The position numbers and the translations under genes are program-made. The notes under the pieces were generated by a model. The model was not told the origin of the DNA, did no database searches, and saw nothing but the letters and a program-made list of their open reading frames with translations. From the NCBI GenBank assembly GCA_030248135.1, contig JASANC010002485.1:53974-117973 (forward strand): a DNA stretch of 64,000 bases. Direction: 5' to 3'. Below are positions 35,501 through 46,802 of the stretch, piece after piece (positions within the stretch are counted from its first letter, which is position 1; every line of letters begins with the position of its first letter). Source of the stretch: Theristus sp. LFF4_11. Taxonomy: Eukaryota; Nematoda; Chromadorea; Monhysterida; Xyalidae.

Positions 35501-38500
35501 AAACACGTCAAATTTCACACACAATTTGGTTTCTGAACATCTTTTTTCTTTCGTTCAAATTTCGCGCGCTCCTTGCACCCTGAAAAAAGCTGCCATGTTT
35601 AATCAGCCATTCCGTAGGTCATTCCATGGCAGCGACAAGTTGCCATAGAATGACCGGGGGTATGGCAACATGTTTTGCCATGTTTTGACCCCCGCTCAAA
35701 ATATGGCAAATGACACCGGCTCACAGACACCCGGCCGGTTTATCGTCAATTGACTCCGGTGGCTGTTTTTGGTGTACAGCTGCTATAGCACGTTGCTTGG
35801 CTTTTCTAAGTCGACCCTTTTAAAGCTGCCCCGTTCGCTGTTTTTTGCGGTTCAACGTGAAGAACCGAGTATAAATCGAAACCGAAGCATCTCAGTACTC
35901 TGTGAAGTAAACTCGGGTCGTATTACCCGTTTCCGCCGGAGTTTGGTACCTTAGGGTTTCCGGAACCAGCGCGCGACCAAAAAAAAGTATGGACGATAAA
36001 AAACCAATTGGTACGGACGGTACACTGTGATGATTCACAGATCCAACTCTGAATCGCGACGTGTTGTCATTTCCGCTTAGAGTATCTGAGTGTACCAACA
36101 AGAATATCGATGCACTGGCTTTATGCAACGACAACATGAACACAAGTTTCGCTTCGTTGCTTTTCTGGTGACGGTGACTCGTTTTCAGGTGGTATATTTG
36201 TGGATTTTTTCTTCCAGCTACCAGTTTGTCGTGTTGGACGACAAAAAGTACACGGATCAACTGAAGAACCCTGATCTGCCAATACCGTGGGAGGACGTGG
36301 AAGAAATTGTGAGATTTTTTCATTTGTTAAACGGAAAATTTCAAAAAAATTAGTATTTGTTTTCGTTTTGTTGAATGAAACACAGTATTTTTACGCAACG
36401 GCGGATATGATGATTGAAACGTGACCGACTTGTCATTGCTTGACGATGCATTTTCGCCCCTATCTGATCCGATCCATTGCGATACAAAGCGTTCCGCAAA
36501 GTTTCCATGACATGTTTTTTCTAACGTGTCCCACTGAAATGACGTCATGTGCCGCCAAGCATGCGCTTGCCGTTCACAGCATAACAGACTGTCCGTTTAG
36601 CCGATTTCTTCCCTTGACCAAATGGTGAATGTCAAATCAGTCACACCAAACTGACATTTTAGGGCCTGTACTTTTGACAAACGGGCGTTTTTAAAGCAAA
36701 TGACGTCATTTTAGTTCGGACACGTTTGCCCCCACAAGTCGTCCTAGTAGCCGACTGTGGTCCGAAATTATTGGCAATCATCTGATTGGTTGGTGATCAT
36801 TGATGCATCGCTTTCGGTGCAGGTCAAACGCAATCCTCCACACCAAAGCAAGAAAGCATGCATCACATGTGGGTCACCGGCCAATCAGCTCATTGCCCAT
36901 TATTTGGAGGTCGGCTGTAATTTGGAAACAGTTTTCTCAATATCTGTTTGGTAGCCGGAAACAGTTTGGCAATCTGTTGTCTCTCAATCAAAAAAGAATG
37001 TATTCAGCAAAACACAACTGGTAAATAAACAACAAAAAAACAAAAAACTTCACCAACGTCGTTTTTTTGCAGCGAATGTTCACAAGCGAGCCGGTGTCCT
37101 GTCCGATTTGCCTGTACGAGCCGACGGCTGCGAAGGTGACGCGTTGCGGGCACGTCTATTGCTGGCCGTGCATGCTGCATTATTTGTCGCTGTCAGATAG
37201 GGCCTGGCGAAAGTGCCCCATTTGCTACTGCTCCGTGTATCGGCAGCAACTCAAGGTGTGCATATGATTGGATTGCGTGAAATTTCTGAGCTGTTTCTGG
37301 TCTGCCCCACTCCCAGTGGAATGTGAACAAGCCAGAGAAATGAAGTCATCGAAAAGCAATGTTGTTTCTCAGTTGGCTGATTGACTGTGTCAAGAAACGC
37401 ATTTTTTTCTGGTGAGAAACCCAGCTGTTCAGAGTGGGCCCTTTTTTCGATATCTCCGAAGTCCGAACACAAAATCGCCAATAATAATGCGACACTGCAA
37501 AGACCGCCCAACTGTGCGCTGAAACGGATCAACGGCCGCCAAGTGAAAAGCATCCTGATTGTAAAAGAACGGTTTTTTGCGAGAATACACAAAAAAACAA
37601 GACGAAGCAATGTTTTTTGCAGAGTTTCTCATTCACTCCGGTGACGGCGATCGCCCATGGCGCCCAGCTGACGATGTCGCTGATGTGCCGTGAGCGCGGC
37701 AGTGTGCTCGTGTGGCCGGCCGATGGACGCGGCGGCAAGGACCGTGGCACCACCGCCACTAAACCGCGACCCGTGCAGTATAGCGACGGTTGGTTGGTTT
37801 GTGTTTTCGTTGGTTGATTCTGTGCAGCGGTGGTGACTTTATGCAGCGACAAATATGATTTCGTTGCTGTTGTTTTGTCTGAACTGTCTTTGGTGGAAAC
37901 TCAACGTGCCACTACTACGTCACTGTGTGTGGCATCGTGTTCAACTTCAATGTTTAATAAAAGCTGTACAGTCTGTAATGCATATGCGGTTTTTGTGTCG
38001 TCTGGCATTTGAAGCGGTCGTGCTGACTGGATGCGTCGAGCTGATTGGACCAATCAGTGGCCTGATTCAAAGTTAGCCATTCAGCTGACTCCAGTTATTC
38101 TACAGTTCGACTGTTCTCTGATTTTTTGAGCAAGCCGTAAAAATGAACTCTTTCCTTGACTTTATCGTGCTTAAACCACCATAGCATTCCCATTCCACGT
38201 AAACCTATAAGTTAAGTGGATCAGCTGAATTTTGTGCGTGAAATTGGTAGAAATTAAATGAAACTGAAGAAAAATATGATGAATTCACACAAACGAAGCT
38301 TACCACACTGAATCGAGAGTCTTCTCGTTTCTCTGTTGATATTCCGCATTGTGCTCTGATTTTTCTTCAGATTCGAAACAAAAAAATCCCTCCAAATTAA
38401 ATTTCAGTTTTCTACTCCACTTTTTTGCTGTCACCGACCCCCAATGCCAGCTGGCTCACCTCTTTACAAGTTTTTCTCATTATTTTCCACAAATGTGTCG

Positions 38501-41500
38501 CCCTCGTTCTCGTGCAGCGCGCCTGGTGCCGTTCGCAAAGTTTCTGACGGCCGATTCAGATGAGATGCTGCGTGCCGTGCTGCAACGGGAACAGACGGAG
38601 CTGCGGCGGAAATACGCCGACGACAAGGACGAGCCGGAGGCGTGCTTCATCGTGGAGGCGTTGAATGGTGAGCAATGTACGCAATTGGTGTGCGTGTTGT
38701 TATTGTGAATTTATTCAAACGTGTCCGGACTAAAATGACGTCATTTGCTTTAAAAACGGCCGTTTGTCAAAGTACAGACAATAAAATGTCATTTTGATGT
38801 AACTGATTCGACATTCACCATTTGTTTACGGGAAGAAATCGGCTAAACGGAAAGTCTGGTTTGCTGTGAACGGCAAGCGCATGTTTGGTCGGCACATGAC
38901 GTCATTTCAGTGGGACACGTTTGAAAAAATAGGTCATATATGGTTGACGGACTGGTGGTGGTGACGGTGATGGAGAACATCATTTTCTTTTGACAGCCAT
39001 TCTGCAGTTGAGAATACTTAGCCTTTTTTCGGACCTTACAACAGCAGTCAGATAGTTCGGCGGCGAATTATTAAGAACTTTTTAAATTTTGCAAACAAAC
39101 AAATTCGGAGTACCAAAAAATGTTTTTTTAAATATAAATGAATTCTGACGTATGAATTTTCTTGGTACTCGAACGATTTTTTTAGCATACTGGAAGCTGG
39201 GACGGATTGTTTCAGCGATTCGTAACCGAACAACAATAATAACATGGTGCTTGTTGCTATGAAGCCGGGTTGGCTTGCCTACTCATGTTGTCTTACACTT
39301 CTCTGGTATTATGCCGTGCACTGCAGAATAAAACTGAATTGAACTGAACTGATTGCACAGATCTGAGCGAGCGCATCACGGCGCTGACAAACCGCCCAAA
39401 GAAGCGCCTAGAAAGCGACGGATCGACGACTAGTGGCGAGTCGACCAGCCCCACTGCGAGTATTGCACCTGCTACCGAACTGAACAGCAGTCCGACATTG
39501 GAGATTGTGCGCGTTTTTGTGGCGTTTTTTGTCTTTCGTTTTATTGGGTTGAATTTCGAATCAAAATTTGCTTGAGTACAGTGTTCCAAATCTTGCGTGC
39601 TGATTGGTGTGGTTTGAACGTGGAATACTGAACACATTAGTGAAGCAATATTTCATAGCTACGCGTCGCTAAACACTGCTTCATGGATGTTGCTCACGAA
39701 GACGGGTAACGCTGTGATGCACAACACAAATGCAATACTGAATCGGTGGATGTTGTTATTTTCCGCTTAGTATCTGAGCGTGTACCGCAATGGTCGATGC
39801 AGCCGATCAGGCACACGAATCCAAAAAGCCAGTAAATCGGCGGTGATGGACCATTTTTTACTTAAATATTGTAGGCCGAAAAACCGGCCATTTTCTACGT
39901 TGATGCGTTCAATGACGTTGAGGACGATCGTCGTAACAACAACAACAACAAGGACCAAAAATTGGGACAAAAATCGCCCCCGGGGCAAAACGACGACGAC
40001 GACAACAACGGGGCCAGTTTACCGGCGCAGGAAACGGACAATGAAAATGTCAATCGACTGTCTGAAACCTCGCAAGAGCCAACGGAACAAGAAGCCGCGG
40101 ACGCGGTCACAGAGTCCACCTTGAATCAGGCAACGTTGTTGTCACGTCAGGTCCTGGTCTCGGACCGAAACGACCAACAGTACACCTATTATTTCTATCA
40201 GGGTGAGCGAGTTTTCTTGGGTGAAATGTTGGTTGTTGTGGTGACAGGGTGTGTAGAGTGCATAGTGTATGCATTGATTTTGCCAGGGTGTTCAGGTGAT
40301 GACGAACCGTGCCACTTGGTGGGTACGGTACTCCACCGTACTCGCTCTCAACACGATCTCACTGCATAGCGATTGAATGAGTTTCAAGTTGACAAGAAAA
40401 GTTGAAACTCTCGAAAACCTTGAAAAAAGCTCGAAAAACACTGACCAGTCTATACGCGAGCAGCGCGTGAATTGCAGCGGCCAGCGGCCAACCGGTCTAC
40501 CTGCACCCGCTGAACGCGCGCTCGCTCATCCACGAGTACGGTGCGTTGTCGCGCGCGCCCGCTCGCCTCTGCGGCCGAGTCGTACAGACGGAGACGCTGC
40601 TGATGACGGCCGAGGTGCGTCGGCGCTTCCGCTACCTGACGCACCTGCCGCTGAGCACCACGTTCACGTTGGTCGAGCTGCAGTTCGCCGCCGGCCTGCT
40701 GTCGACGGCGACCGTTGAGCGCTTTGCTGGTCGGTGGCGCTCTCTGCGCGGCGTTTTTTTTGTTCTCGGTTTTGCTGGTGGTGGTTCTTCTTCCGCTGCT
40801 CGAGCGACCGTACAGTATAGTGGTGTACCACTGTTACTGTGGCGGCCAAACGTTTGGAAACGCCTGCGTGCGCTGCATATTGCGCATTTTTGCTGTATTA
40901 CTATGCACACAAGCAAATATTTTCGATTTTTGGAACAAGCAATTCCTTGTGTTCATAAAAACACAAGCTAGCATGTGTTGGGGAGAGACGCACAATAAAA
41001 GCACGCATATACCAGCGTGCACACGCGCGCGCATGGGAGTTTCGAAACTTTTGGCCGCCACTGTACAGTGCGCCGTTCCGGCGAACTTGTGGACACGCGC
41101 TTGACACATGAGCAGCGTGTGAGCTTCTGGTGTGTGTGTGTGTGTGTGTTTAACACAGACGTTTAGTCGGGCCGACAGGGTTAGAGGAAAAAAACGTAAT
41201 TTTTTTCCAAACCCCGTAGCCCCGTCATGTATTGATGAGCACATCAGCGTGTTTTTTCAAGCACTGACGCACAAGTGTAAAGTAACACGAGTGCATTTTT
41301 CTGGAAGTTTTGTTTATCAGAAAATTTAGTCAAGAATAGCCGTCCAGATCAACATAAGTAACTGAATAAATTTGACCGAAAGCTTGCGTGGACATTTTTT
41401 TTGCGACAAGATCCTAATGGTGCGCAATGATGCAGCTCTGATCCAACTCTGAATTCACACTACATGTTGTTGTTTTTTCGCTTAGAATATCTGAGCGTAC

Positions 41501-44500
41501 CGTGTGTGGAGGCAAGTCGACTTGCCCCCGGGGCTACCTGTGCCAACGTTTTTCTTGAAAAACCGAATTTTCTCACGTTCTTTCTCTTCTGCAGCTGAAT
41601 TCCAGCGGCGCGAGGACGCGCGAAAGAAGCGAGCTCGCAGCGAAACGCGACGCCAGCACCGCGCGGAGCGACTCGATCGGGCGCTGCTAGTTGACCCGGG
41701 TGAACTGTCTTTAGTTTGTGGCTCTAACCTAACGTCCCACCTGTGGTCAGTTTTATAAAAGTGAGTAGTGTCTAAAAAGTGAGGAGTTTTGTTCCAGAGT
41801 ATTCCAAAAGTTAGACCTGACAAATTCTGCATAAATTTATGAAGTGAACCAGTAGAATAAAGTAATTCGGTGCTGGATTTTGGCAAAAATATTAGCCCAT
41901 TGTGAAGCTTCGGTCGAAAAGGGTATTTTGAGTTCACTTATTCAACCAGAATTCGTTGTTGTCGAACATTCGGCACTTATTCAACCAGAATTCGTTGTTG
42001 TCGAACATTCGGAACACCCTGGAGTAAAACTCCTCACTTTTCAGACACTACTTTTATAAAATTGACCACTGGCGGACAACCGGTTTTGTCCATGACAGAG
42101 GTGTAACAGGCCCGTCTGGGTTCCTTTTGAAAAGCTCTTGTAGCTGCCTCATTCTGCGCAGTCGCCTCCCAAGGCACCTGAGAACAAGAACAACGCATCG
42201 TGCTTCTATAGTTCCCATCGCATGCGGTTAGAGCAGCCGCCAGAGCTTGTGTCAAAGAAAACAATAAAATACTAATGGTGCACCTCAAATTATTCAATTA
42301 AAACGCCGCACATCACCACAGTGCTGGAGGTTTTGCGGTGCGTATTTGGGGGAAATGATGCAACGTGTTATTCAGAGCTGACCTTCTGCATGGAGAACGA
42401 CATTTGGATCGATAGGACTGATTCCCCGTCAAAAAGCGAAACGAACGCAGAGTTGCATGTGTGTGTGTGTGTGCAATTGCAAAATTATAACATTCTGTTC
42501 GTGCTCAATCCCATAAGTGTTCAAATTTGAAATTTGGGAAAGAAAAATTGTAATTTTGGTGAGAATTGTTGACTGCAAAAAAACTCCAACATTCCCAATT
42601 TTGCCTCCAGAAAACTACCGAAAATACGCCGAGAAACGCGACCTCACCGACGACGACTTTCCGACGATGATGCACGTTGCGTCGGCGCAGGGTGAACTGC
42701 AGCAGCGGTGGTCTCGCAACGAAAATCACGTTACTACTGTAGCTGAGAACGATGACGGCCGTGTGACCGGTGGCTCGCCACCTGGCGCCATTTCACTCGT
42801 GTCACCGCCGAGTTTCGCGCAGGTGCGCCAGTTTTTTTGGTTGTTCTGTTGTTGCATGTTTCTCCAGTTGTTGATCACAAACGACTGCCCGCACTGATGT
42901 GACAAAGTCACTGACAAACACACTGGCACACACACACACACATGACACATACAGTGGCGGCCAAAAGTGTTGGAACGCTGCGCGCGAGGGTGCTGTGTAT
43001 TGCGCGCGTGTTGCATCAGCCGTACAAACGCTATTATAACAATTTATAGGCAACGTTCGGTCGAACAGTGTCCCGTGAACCCAACGTTGCCCTTAAATTC
43101 TTATAATAGCGTTGGTACGACAAATGCAAGACGCGCGCAATACACAGCACACACGCGCGCAGCGTTCCAACTAGGGTTGTTAAAAAAAACAAAAATCGTC
43201 ATTTTTGTTTTTTTTTTAAATTTTTTTTTAAAAAAAAATTTCAAAAATCAAAGTTGTGCTAAATCAATCAGGGAGTCCGAAGAACCACATATGATATGCA
43301 AGCGCCTCCCGAATGACTCCCGTATGGCGGAACTTTGCAGATTTTGTTTTGGTGACCTCAATTACCCCTTTTCCAAACCGTCACCATGCCTCTTCTTGTG
43401 TTTTGACCTCCAAAACGTCACTAATTGTCCCCAGCTAAGCTAATGCTAAAGTGAAGACAAACATACCGCCTTGAAATTCGATCAATTCTTCTGATGGTGT
43501 CGCGACGACACGACACGAAGCAGCAACCAGACAACGTAGCGCTTGCAAACGGAGCAGCGAGCACAATCGGACGCTCTGCGAGGCGAATCGTCACCTTATC
43601 TGCATCGGAAATGGTAGGCTAAGCTTTGGGACTCTCAAAAACTTCATCGCAGATGTTGTCGAAGCCTAAAATCAGTCGGTAAAACGGCCCAAAATCGACT
43701 GCTAAAGGTTTTACGAGGTATAATCAAAGAAAATTTTTGTTGAACTTTCGAAAAATTGTGCCAAAATTGAGGTTTTCAGAGCATATTAGAGAAAAAATTT
43801 TCGAATTAAAAAAAAATCGGCATTTTTGTTTTTTTTAATCACTTTTTAAAAAAAAATTCATTTTTGTTTAACAACCCTAGTTCCAACATTTTTGGCCGCC
43901 ACTGTACATGCGCTGACGCGCGCGCTCCTGTGCTATCGAATATTTTTAGCTTGGCAAAATTCCTGTCCAGTCTCAACGCAACTGTCCCGACGTTTTCATC
44001 TGTCGCTGAAATGTACCGCACTATCTCAGATGCTTCGCGAAGGCAAGCCGAAACAAGCTCCGCCCACCGTGGCAGCAGCGGCGGCCAATGAGCGATCAGC
44101 GGATTCAGAAAAGGGCCAATCATCGACGGTGAACACGACGAATCTCGACGCTGATCTGCCGGCACCGTCCTACGCGGACGCCTGGGGCGATGCGTTCGAC
44201 TCCGCCTTTCAGGCGTTGAATGTCACCAAAAACGATGGTCGGTTGCGTTGGCTGTCGAGTTGCGGCCCGCTCAGTTGCCGCCTGAAGAGTTGCAGCCCGC
44301 TCATTGCGGTCCGGCGATTTTCCCCCAGTACGAACAGTAGCAGTAGCAAACCGTCTGTAGTGTTTTTTTTCGTAAATCCAAAAATGACCACAATGTATGA
44401 AATCACGACAAAACAATGTGTACAAAAACTCAGGCTTCCGACGGGCCTTTATAGAAAAAGCTTTGCTTAGGACTAGGAGACATACAACAACTTTGCTTAG

Positions 44501-44844
44501 TTTTGGATTAGATCTGGTTGAAGTTTGTCAGTTTTGCAGTCATTTTTACACATCTAACTGCGTTTACGATAACCAACTTTAGATACTTTTCAAAAAAAAC
44601 GTTCCTTCAAGCAGTTGATTGTTCGTTCCTGGAAAAACTTTCCCGGCCGCAAACTTCGGGTCGGAATTTTGCGCGCCGCAATGGTACATCAACGTCCCAT
44701 TTTCTCTTATCGAGCCCCGCATCTCTTATTTGGCATGTATGACTTTTTATTGTATCACAATTCGCAGGCGATGGTGAGCAACAAGACGGACATGTGAAAT
44801 CGAAAAAGAAGAAGAAAAAACAAGTGCTGCTATTCTCAACATGA
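26531..44844 (+). CDS. RNF10: RNF10, RING finger protein 10 (complete, 14 exons, 861 aa)
   Basis: RNF10 is a RING-type E3 ubiquitin ligase (in vertebrates linked to 40S ribosomal protein ubiquitination). Exons: 26531-26681, 34196-34446, 34991-35256, 36218-36308, 37073-37255, 37623-37788, 38518-38667, 39361-39506, 39875-40202, 40478-40729, 41595-41699, 42611-42822, 44030-44237 and 44768-44844; all phases agree and the total divides by three. The N-terminus is low complexity with an Asn run, as in the family. The diagnostic block [12 protein letters not shown] leads into a C3HC4 RING with C263, C266, C278, H280, C283, C286, C301 and C304. Later family blocks are [10 protein letters not shown], a [22 protein letters not shown] segment, [10 protein letters not shown], an Arg/Lys/Glu-rich helix, SFAQMLREGK, and the C-terminus [13 protein letters not shown]. 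Human RNF10 is about 811 residues. The ATG at 26531 is chosen because exon 1 ends at a GTGAGC donor in the phase that opens exon 2. Exon 2 has an alternative donor at 34498, also in phase. Every exon after the first two has clear family similarity. Several introns carry MITEs. Confidence 0.92.
26850..27345 (+). repeat. GCAGCCCGCTCATT-type repeat, copy 1 (RNF10 intron 1)
   Basis: GAAGAGTTGCAGCCCGCTCA is followed by CGGCCC-rich units and then about 230 bases ending near AACTTTGCTTAGTTTTG and a CTGAAGTTT block. The same order recurs at 44255-44690 in the last RNF10 intron. More CGGGCC units follow at 27280-27345. It is probably the same superfamily as the foldback at 29290-29880. Confidence 0.6.
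27370..27830. repeat. C/G-run and CTATCTAT low-complexity block
   Basis: Runs of six to nine C or G alternate with CTATCTAT/AGCTATCTATC tracts (27400-27490 and 27660-27800). No bounded element is evident. It lies in RNF10 intron 1. Confidence 0.5.
29290..29880. mobile_element. Foldback element with CCGGCCCG arms (RNF10 intron 1)
   Basis: The arm at about 29290-29462 consists of tandem units like GAATTCCGGCCCGAA and ends with a unique block CACACGAAGTGATTTT. The inverse of the whole arm lies at about 29715-29880. The arms are near-perfect complements, including order of unit variants, around a ~255-bp loop. Variable tandem repeats inside long inverted arms are typical of foldback transposons. 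No transposase is present. Confidence 0.75.
31040..32110. repeat. hAT-MITE relative with G/C runs, copy A (RNF10 intron 1)
   Basis: From GGGAGTCCGAATATCACC (31299) to CAAAGAAAATTTTTGTTG (about 31790) the sequence matches the interior of the hAT-like element at 43172-43879. It is flanked by A/T runs and by C- or G-run blocks at 31065-31165 and 31914-32030. Ends are not defined. Confidence 0.55.
33000..33640. repeat. hAT-MITE relative with G/C runs, copy B (RNF10 intron 1)
   Basis: From CCTATCAATTCACCTCAAAT to about 33440 the sequence is closely similar to copy A, with scattered short replacements. A long G run (33510-33532) and a CACCGTGCACAGAAAA block follow, as in copy A. Local differences cluster in C/G homopolymers, where sequencing error is also possible. 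Confidence 0.55.
35345..35425 (+). repeat. Dispersed repeat shared with the last ENPP intron
   Basis: TATGGCCGAATAAATAAAGC and AAGGCGGGATTAGTCGCAG match 62163-62275. It begins about 90 bases after the RNF10 exon 3 donor. Confidence 0.55.
36042..36105 (+). repeat. Short dispersed repeat, three copies in RNF10 introns
   Basis: A ~60-base block with AACTCTGAATCGCGACGTGTTG and TTCCGCTTAGAGTATCTGAG recurs in diverged form at about 39731-39790 and 41438-41502. All three copies lie in RNF10 introns in the same orientation. The class is unknown. Confidence 0.5.
36519..36732 (-). mobile_element. CRE-bearing MITE, copy 1 (RNF10 intron 4)
   Basis: About 210 bp with inverted ends built on TTCAAACGTGTCC (here TTTTCTAACGTGTCC on one side). 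Each sub-terminal region contains the palindrome TGACGTCA. It is in reverse orientation relative to 38708-38938 and 60096-60307. No coding capacity. Confidence 0.7.
36750..36922. mobile_element. CCAAT-type MITE, copy 3 (RNF10 intron 4)
   Basis: Left arm TTGGCAATCATCTGATTGG and right arm CCAATCAGCTCATTGCCCA are inverted copies, with outer matches extending to AGCCGAC. It is related to 3751-3908 and 13978-14118. Confidence 0.65.
38708..38938 (+). mobile_element. CRE-bearing MITE, copy 2 (RNF10 intron 7)
   Basis: Ends are ATTCAAACGTGTCCGG and GGGACACGTTTGAA, with TGACGTCA near both ends. It starts about 40 bases after the exon 7 donor. Strongly similar to 60096-60307 in the ENPP gene. Confidence 0.75.
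39268..39352 (+). repeat. Retroposon 3' end with CTGAA-type tail (RNF10 intron 7)
   Basis: The block ends TGCACTGCAGAATAAAACTG and then repeats of TGAACTGAAC type. It matches 4911-5005 in inverse orientation. The tail ends eight bases before the acceptor of RNF10 exon 8. Confidence 0.6.
40835..41065. mobile_element. Tc1/mariner-like MITE (RNF10 intron 10)
   Basis: Ends TACTGTGGCGGCCAAA and TTTTGGCCGCCACTGTA bound 231 bp, with TA at both ends. The sub-terminal regions are rich in alternating GCGCGC. CAGTGGCGGCCAAAA-type ends are characteristic of Tc1-like elements. No transposase is present. Confidence 0.75.
41752..42060. mobile_element. Inverted-repeat MITE (RNF10 intron 11)
   Basis: AGTGTCTAAAAAGTGAGGAG on the left and CTCCTCACTTTTCAGACACT on the right are inverted copies. 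Flanking TTTTATAAAAGT/ACTTTTATAAAA extends the symmetry. The arms are about 45-55 bp. Inside, a 37-38-base segment is duplicated back to back (about 41937-42011). Confidence 0.7.
42950..43906. mobile_element. Tc1/mariner-like MITE interrupted by a hAT-like element (RNF10 intron 12)
   Basis: TACAGTGGCGGCCAAAA at 42950 and its inverse ending CCGCCACTGTA at 43906 bound the element, with TA at both ends. Without the 708-bp insertion and its 8-bp duplication it would be about 241 bp, close to the copy at 40835-41065. The interior contains a long inverted repeat around ACGCTATTATAA and GCGCGCAATACACAGCA. Confidence 0.8.
43172..43879. mobile_element. hAT-like non-autonomous element with perfect 8-bp target duplication
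   Basis: Ends TAGGGTTGTTAAAAAAAAC and GTTTAACAACCCTA bound 708 bp. GTTCCAAC lies directly on both sides (43164-43171 and 43880-43887), an 8-bp duplication as made by hAT transposases. The interior is A/T-run rich, has no transposase, and matches 31299-31790 and 33070-33440. Confidence 0.85.
44255..44690 (+). repeat. GCAGCCCGCTCATT-type repeat, copy 2 (RNF10 intron 13)
   Basis: GAAGAGTTGCAGCCCGCTCA and the downstream block to AACTTTGCTTAGTTTTG match 26850-27200 in the same orientation. Further GGCCGC/GGTCGG units follow at 44640-44680. Confidence 0.6.
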
Positions 44845-46341
44845 ATGATTTCAATCTTGAGTGCTGTTTGTTGGCGTTTGTCGTCGTCGTTGGTCGTTAT
44901 GGGCCTCAATTCCATGAACAACTACCAATTTCTGCATTGTTTGCAAAAAATAAGGTTTTATTCATTTTTTCTTGCTGGGCTTGTCAACCAGTGAAAATAG
45001 GGAGGTATGTCGTCGTAAGAATTCACAGTTTTCTGGTGGTTTTGCTCTGTCATTGTCGTTATCACTCGTTTTCACTTTGTATTAAAACTATTTGCGATAT
45101 TTATTTTGAGTTTAGTTGAAAGCAAGCAGTGATTAAAGACATCGAAGTCGTGTGTTCAGTTGGTTTGCTCCGGAAAACATTTAAAAATTGCCCAATTAGT
45201 TAGAAAAGAACGGTTTTTACACGACGTTACTTCTGTTTATTATCATGCTGGTATGTCGTTGTGTTTGTTCTTAACAGCAAATATCTAGATACTTGTACAC
45301 TACACACATTCAATGAAACTTGTATACTCTGGGTTTTTCTGTTCGTGGTTTTGCTGTTTTGTTGGTGTGATCTATCGTGCTGATGCTTTGTCCTCCCAGT
45401 GTTTTATTTCTGTACTTTTCTAATCTTATTTTTATTTTCTTTCGTACATACTGTTATCATGCACCCAGGTTCAGTGTGAACTAGTATTTTGGTCATACAA
45501 CTGGTTTAGCATTTTGAACACAATGCAGCCAGTTATTGTACCCGAATTTTTATCAAAATGAAAATGTGAGTTACGAAAATGATGAGAAAAAGTTTGTTTG
45601 CACTCTATTATTTGACTGATTTTCTGCTTTCGTCCAGTCACGGCCGTTTTCACCCCAGAGCGTTTGTTTTTCGGTTACACAGTTCTATTGCATTTTCCTA
45701 ACCGTTCCAAAATCTATATTTTTCAGTTGGTTGGTTTGAATATTTTTCTGCAACAGGGTTTGTCAGACTAAGACTGATATGTCGTCTGACAGATTCTGGA
45801 TAGCCCACTTTATGTTGAGGGTCTTCGGTTGATTTATCGATTGAGTAACACGGATTTTATTGTAATGATAATGATGCAAAATAATACGTCGTGAATATTG
45901 CGCTGAGAACGTTTGAAATAAATGTCGCTGATGTTGTTGTTGGGGCAGCATTATTGACGGAATTGGCCTGTAATGAGATGAAATCGTGTTTCATGGCAAA
46001 AAAATCAAAACTCAGGATTTTGTTACGTTGGGTCGCGGACAGAATTCGCCCCTTGGACATCTTTTATCCCAATCATAGTTTTTTTATAAAATGCGTTTAT
46101 TAACTGTTTTCTAAAGCTTAACAGCGCGCTAAGTTTCCAATTGCAGTCAACGGATGTACGGTTTCAAGAAAAATGGATTGTCGAAAAAAGTTTTACTCTC
46201 GCAAAAAACTTGCTGGAGCTGCCTCTGTGCGCAGAATGTTTTTTCCTGACCTGCATGGCAGCATAATTTGGCTGATTGGTCGCTTCAGAACAGTGGTGTA
46301 ACCAATCGGCAAGTCCAAAAAACCTCAGCGAAAGAACATAA
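44845..46341. other. Downstream region of RNF10, nothing else recognised
   Basis: The RNF10 3' untranslated region begins here; the nearest polyadenylation-like hexamer I see is ATTAAA at 45081-45086. No other gene or bounded repeat was supported. Confidence 0.45.
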
Positions 46342-46651
46342 AGCGCCATTCATGGAGGTTGAAGCGCGCTGAAGCGCGCTGACGCGCTTCACTTTGCTAC
46401 ACATTCACGAAGCAAAAAAACAGCGCGCTTCAGCGTGCGTCAGCGCGCTTCAGTTTTGGAGCACATGCGCATTCACGGACGCGCGCGCTGAAGCGCGCTG
46501 AAGCGCGCTGACCAGCTTCATCGTGAATGAAGAAATGAAGCTGCGTCAGCCGCTGCGGCTTTTTAGGTTTTTTGCCCATTCACGAACATTCATGATGAAG
46601 CTGGTCAGCGCGCGTCAGCGCGCTTCAGCGCGCGCTTGCATGAATGGGCCT
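46342..46651. mobile_element. PIF/Harbinger-like MITE with GCGCGCTGAAGC repeats
   Basis: Ends AGCGCCATTCATG / CATGAATGGGCCT bound 310 bp, with TAA directly outside both (46339-46341 and 46652-46654). Inside are many overlapping GCGCGCTGAAGCGCGC and GCGCTTCAGCGCGC blocks, so most of the element can fold on itself. The TAA duplication and AGGCCC-type end match the larger element at 13418-14926. Confidence 0.7.
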
Positions 46652-46655
46652 TAAC

Positions 46656-46796
46656 CGAAACTGCGCGGATCACATTTTTAGCCGACGTCAACTTCAGCTC
46701 GTTCAACTGTCGCTGCAACTGTTGCGCATGTTGGCGTTGCTTCAGCAATTGCTCGCAGTGGTACTGGGCATTGATGTCCGTGTTGCAGCAGTGGCC
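46656..46796 (-). CDS. Candidate coiled-coil exon, gene unknown
   Basis: A 47-codon open exon lies between an ATTGCAG acceptor and a GTTAAG donor, phase 0 at both ends. It begins GHCCNTDINAQYHCEQ and continues as a Gln/Leu/Arg-rich helix likely to be a coiled coil. The Harbinger-like MITE starts immediately beyond the donor. I could not find neighbouring exons and do not recognise the family. It could be a real exon of a minus-strand gene or a chance open frame. Confidence 0.3.
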
Positions 46797-46802
46797 CTGC
46801 AA

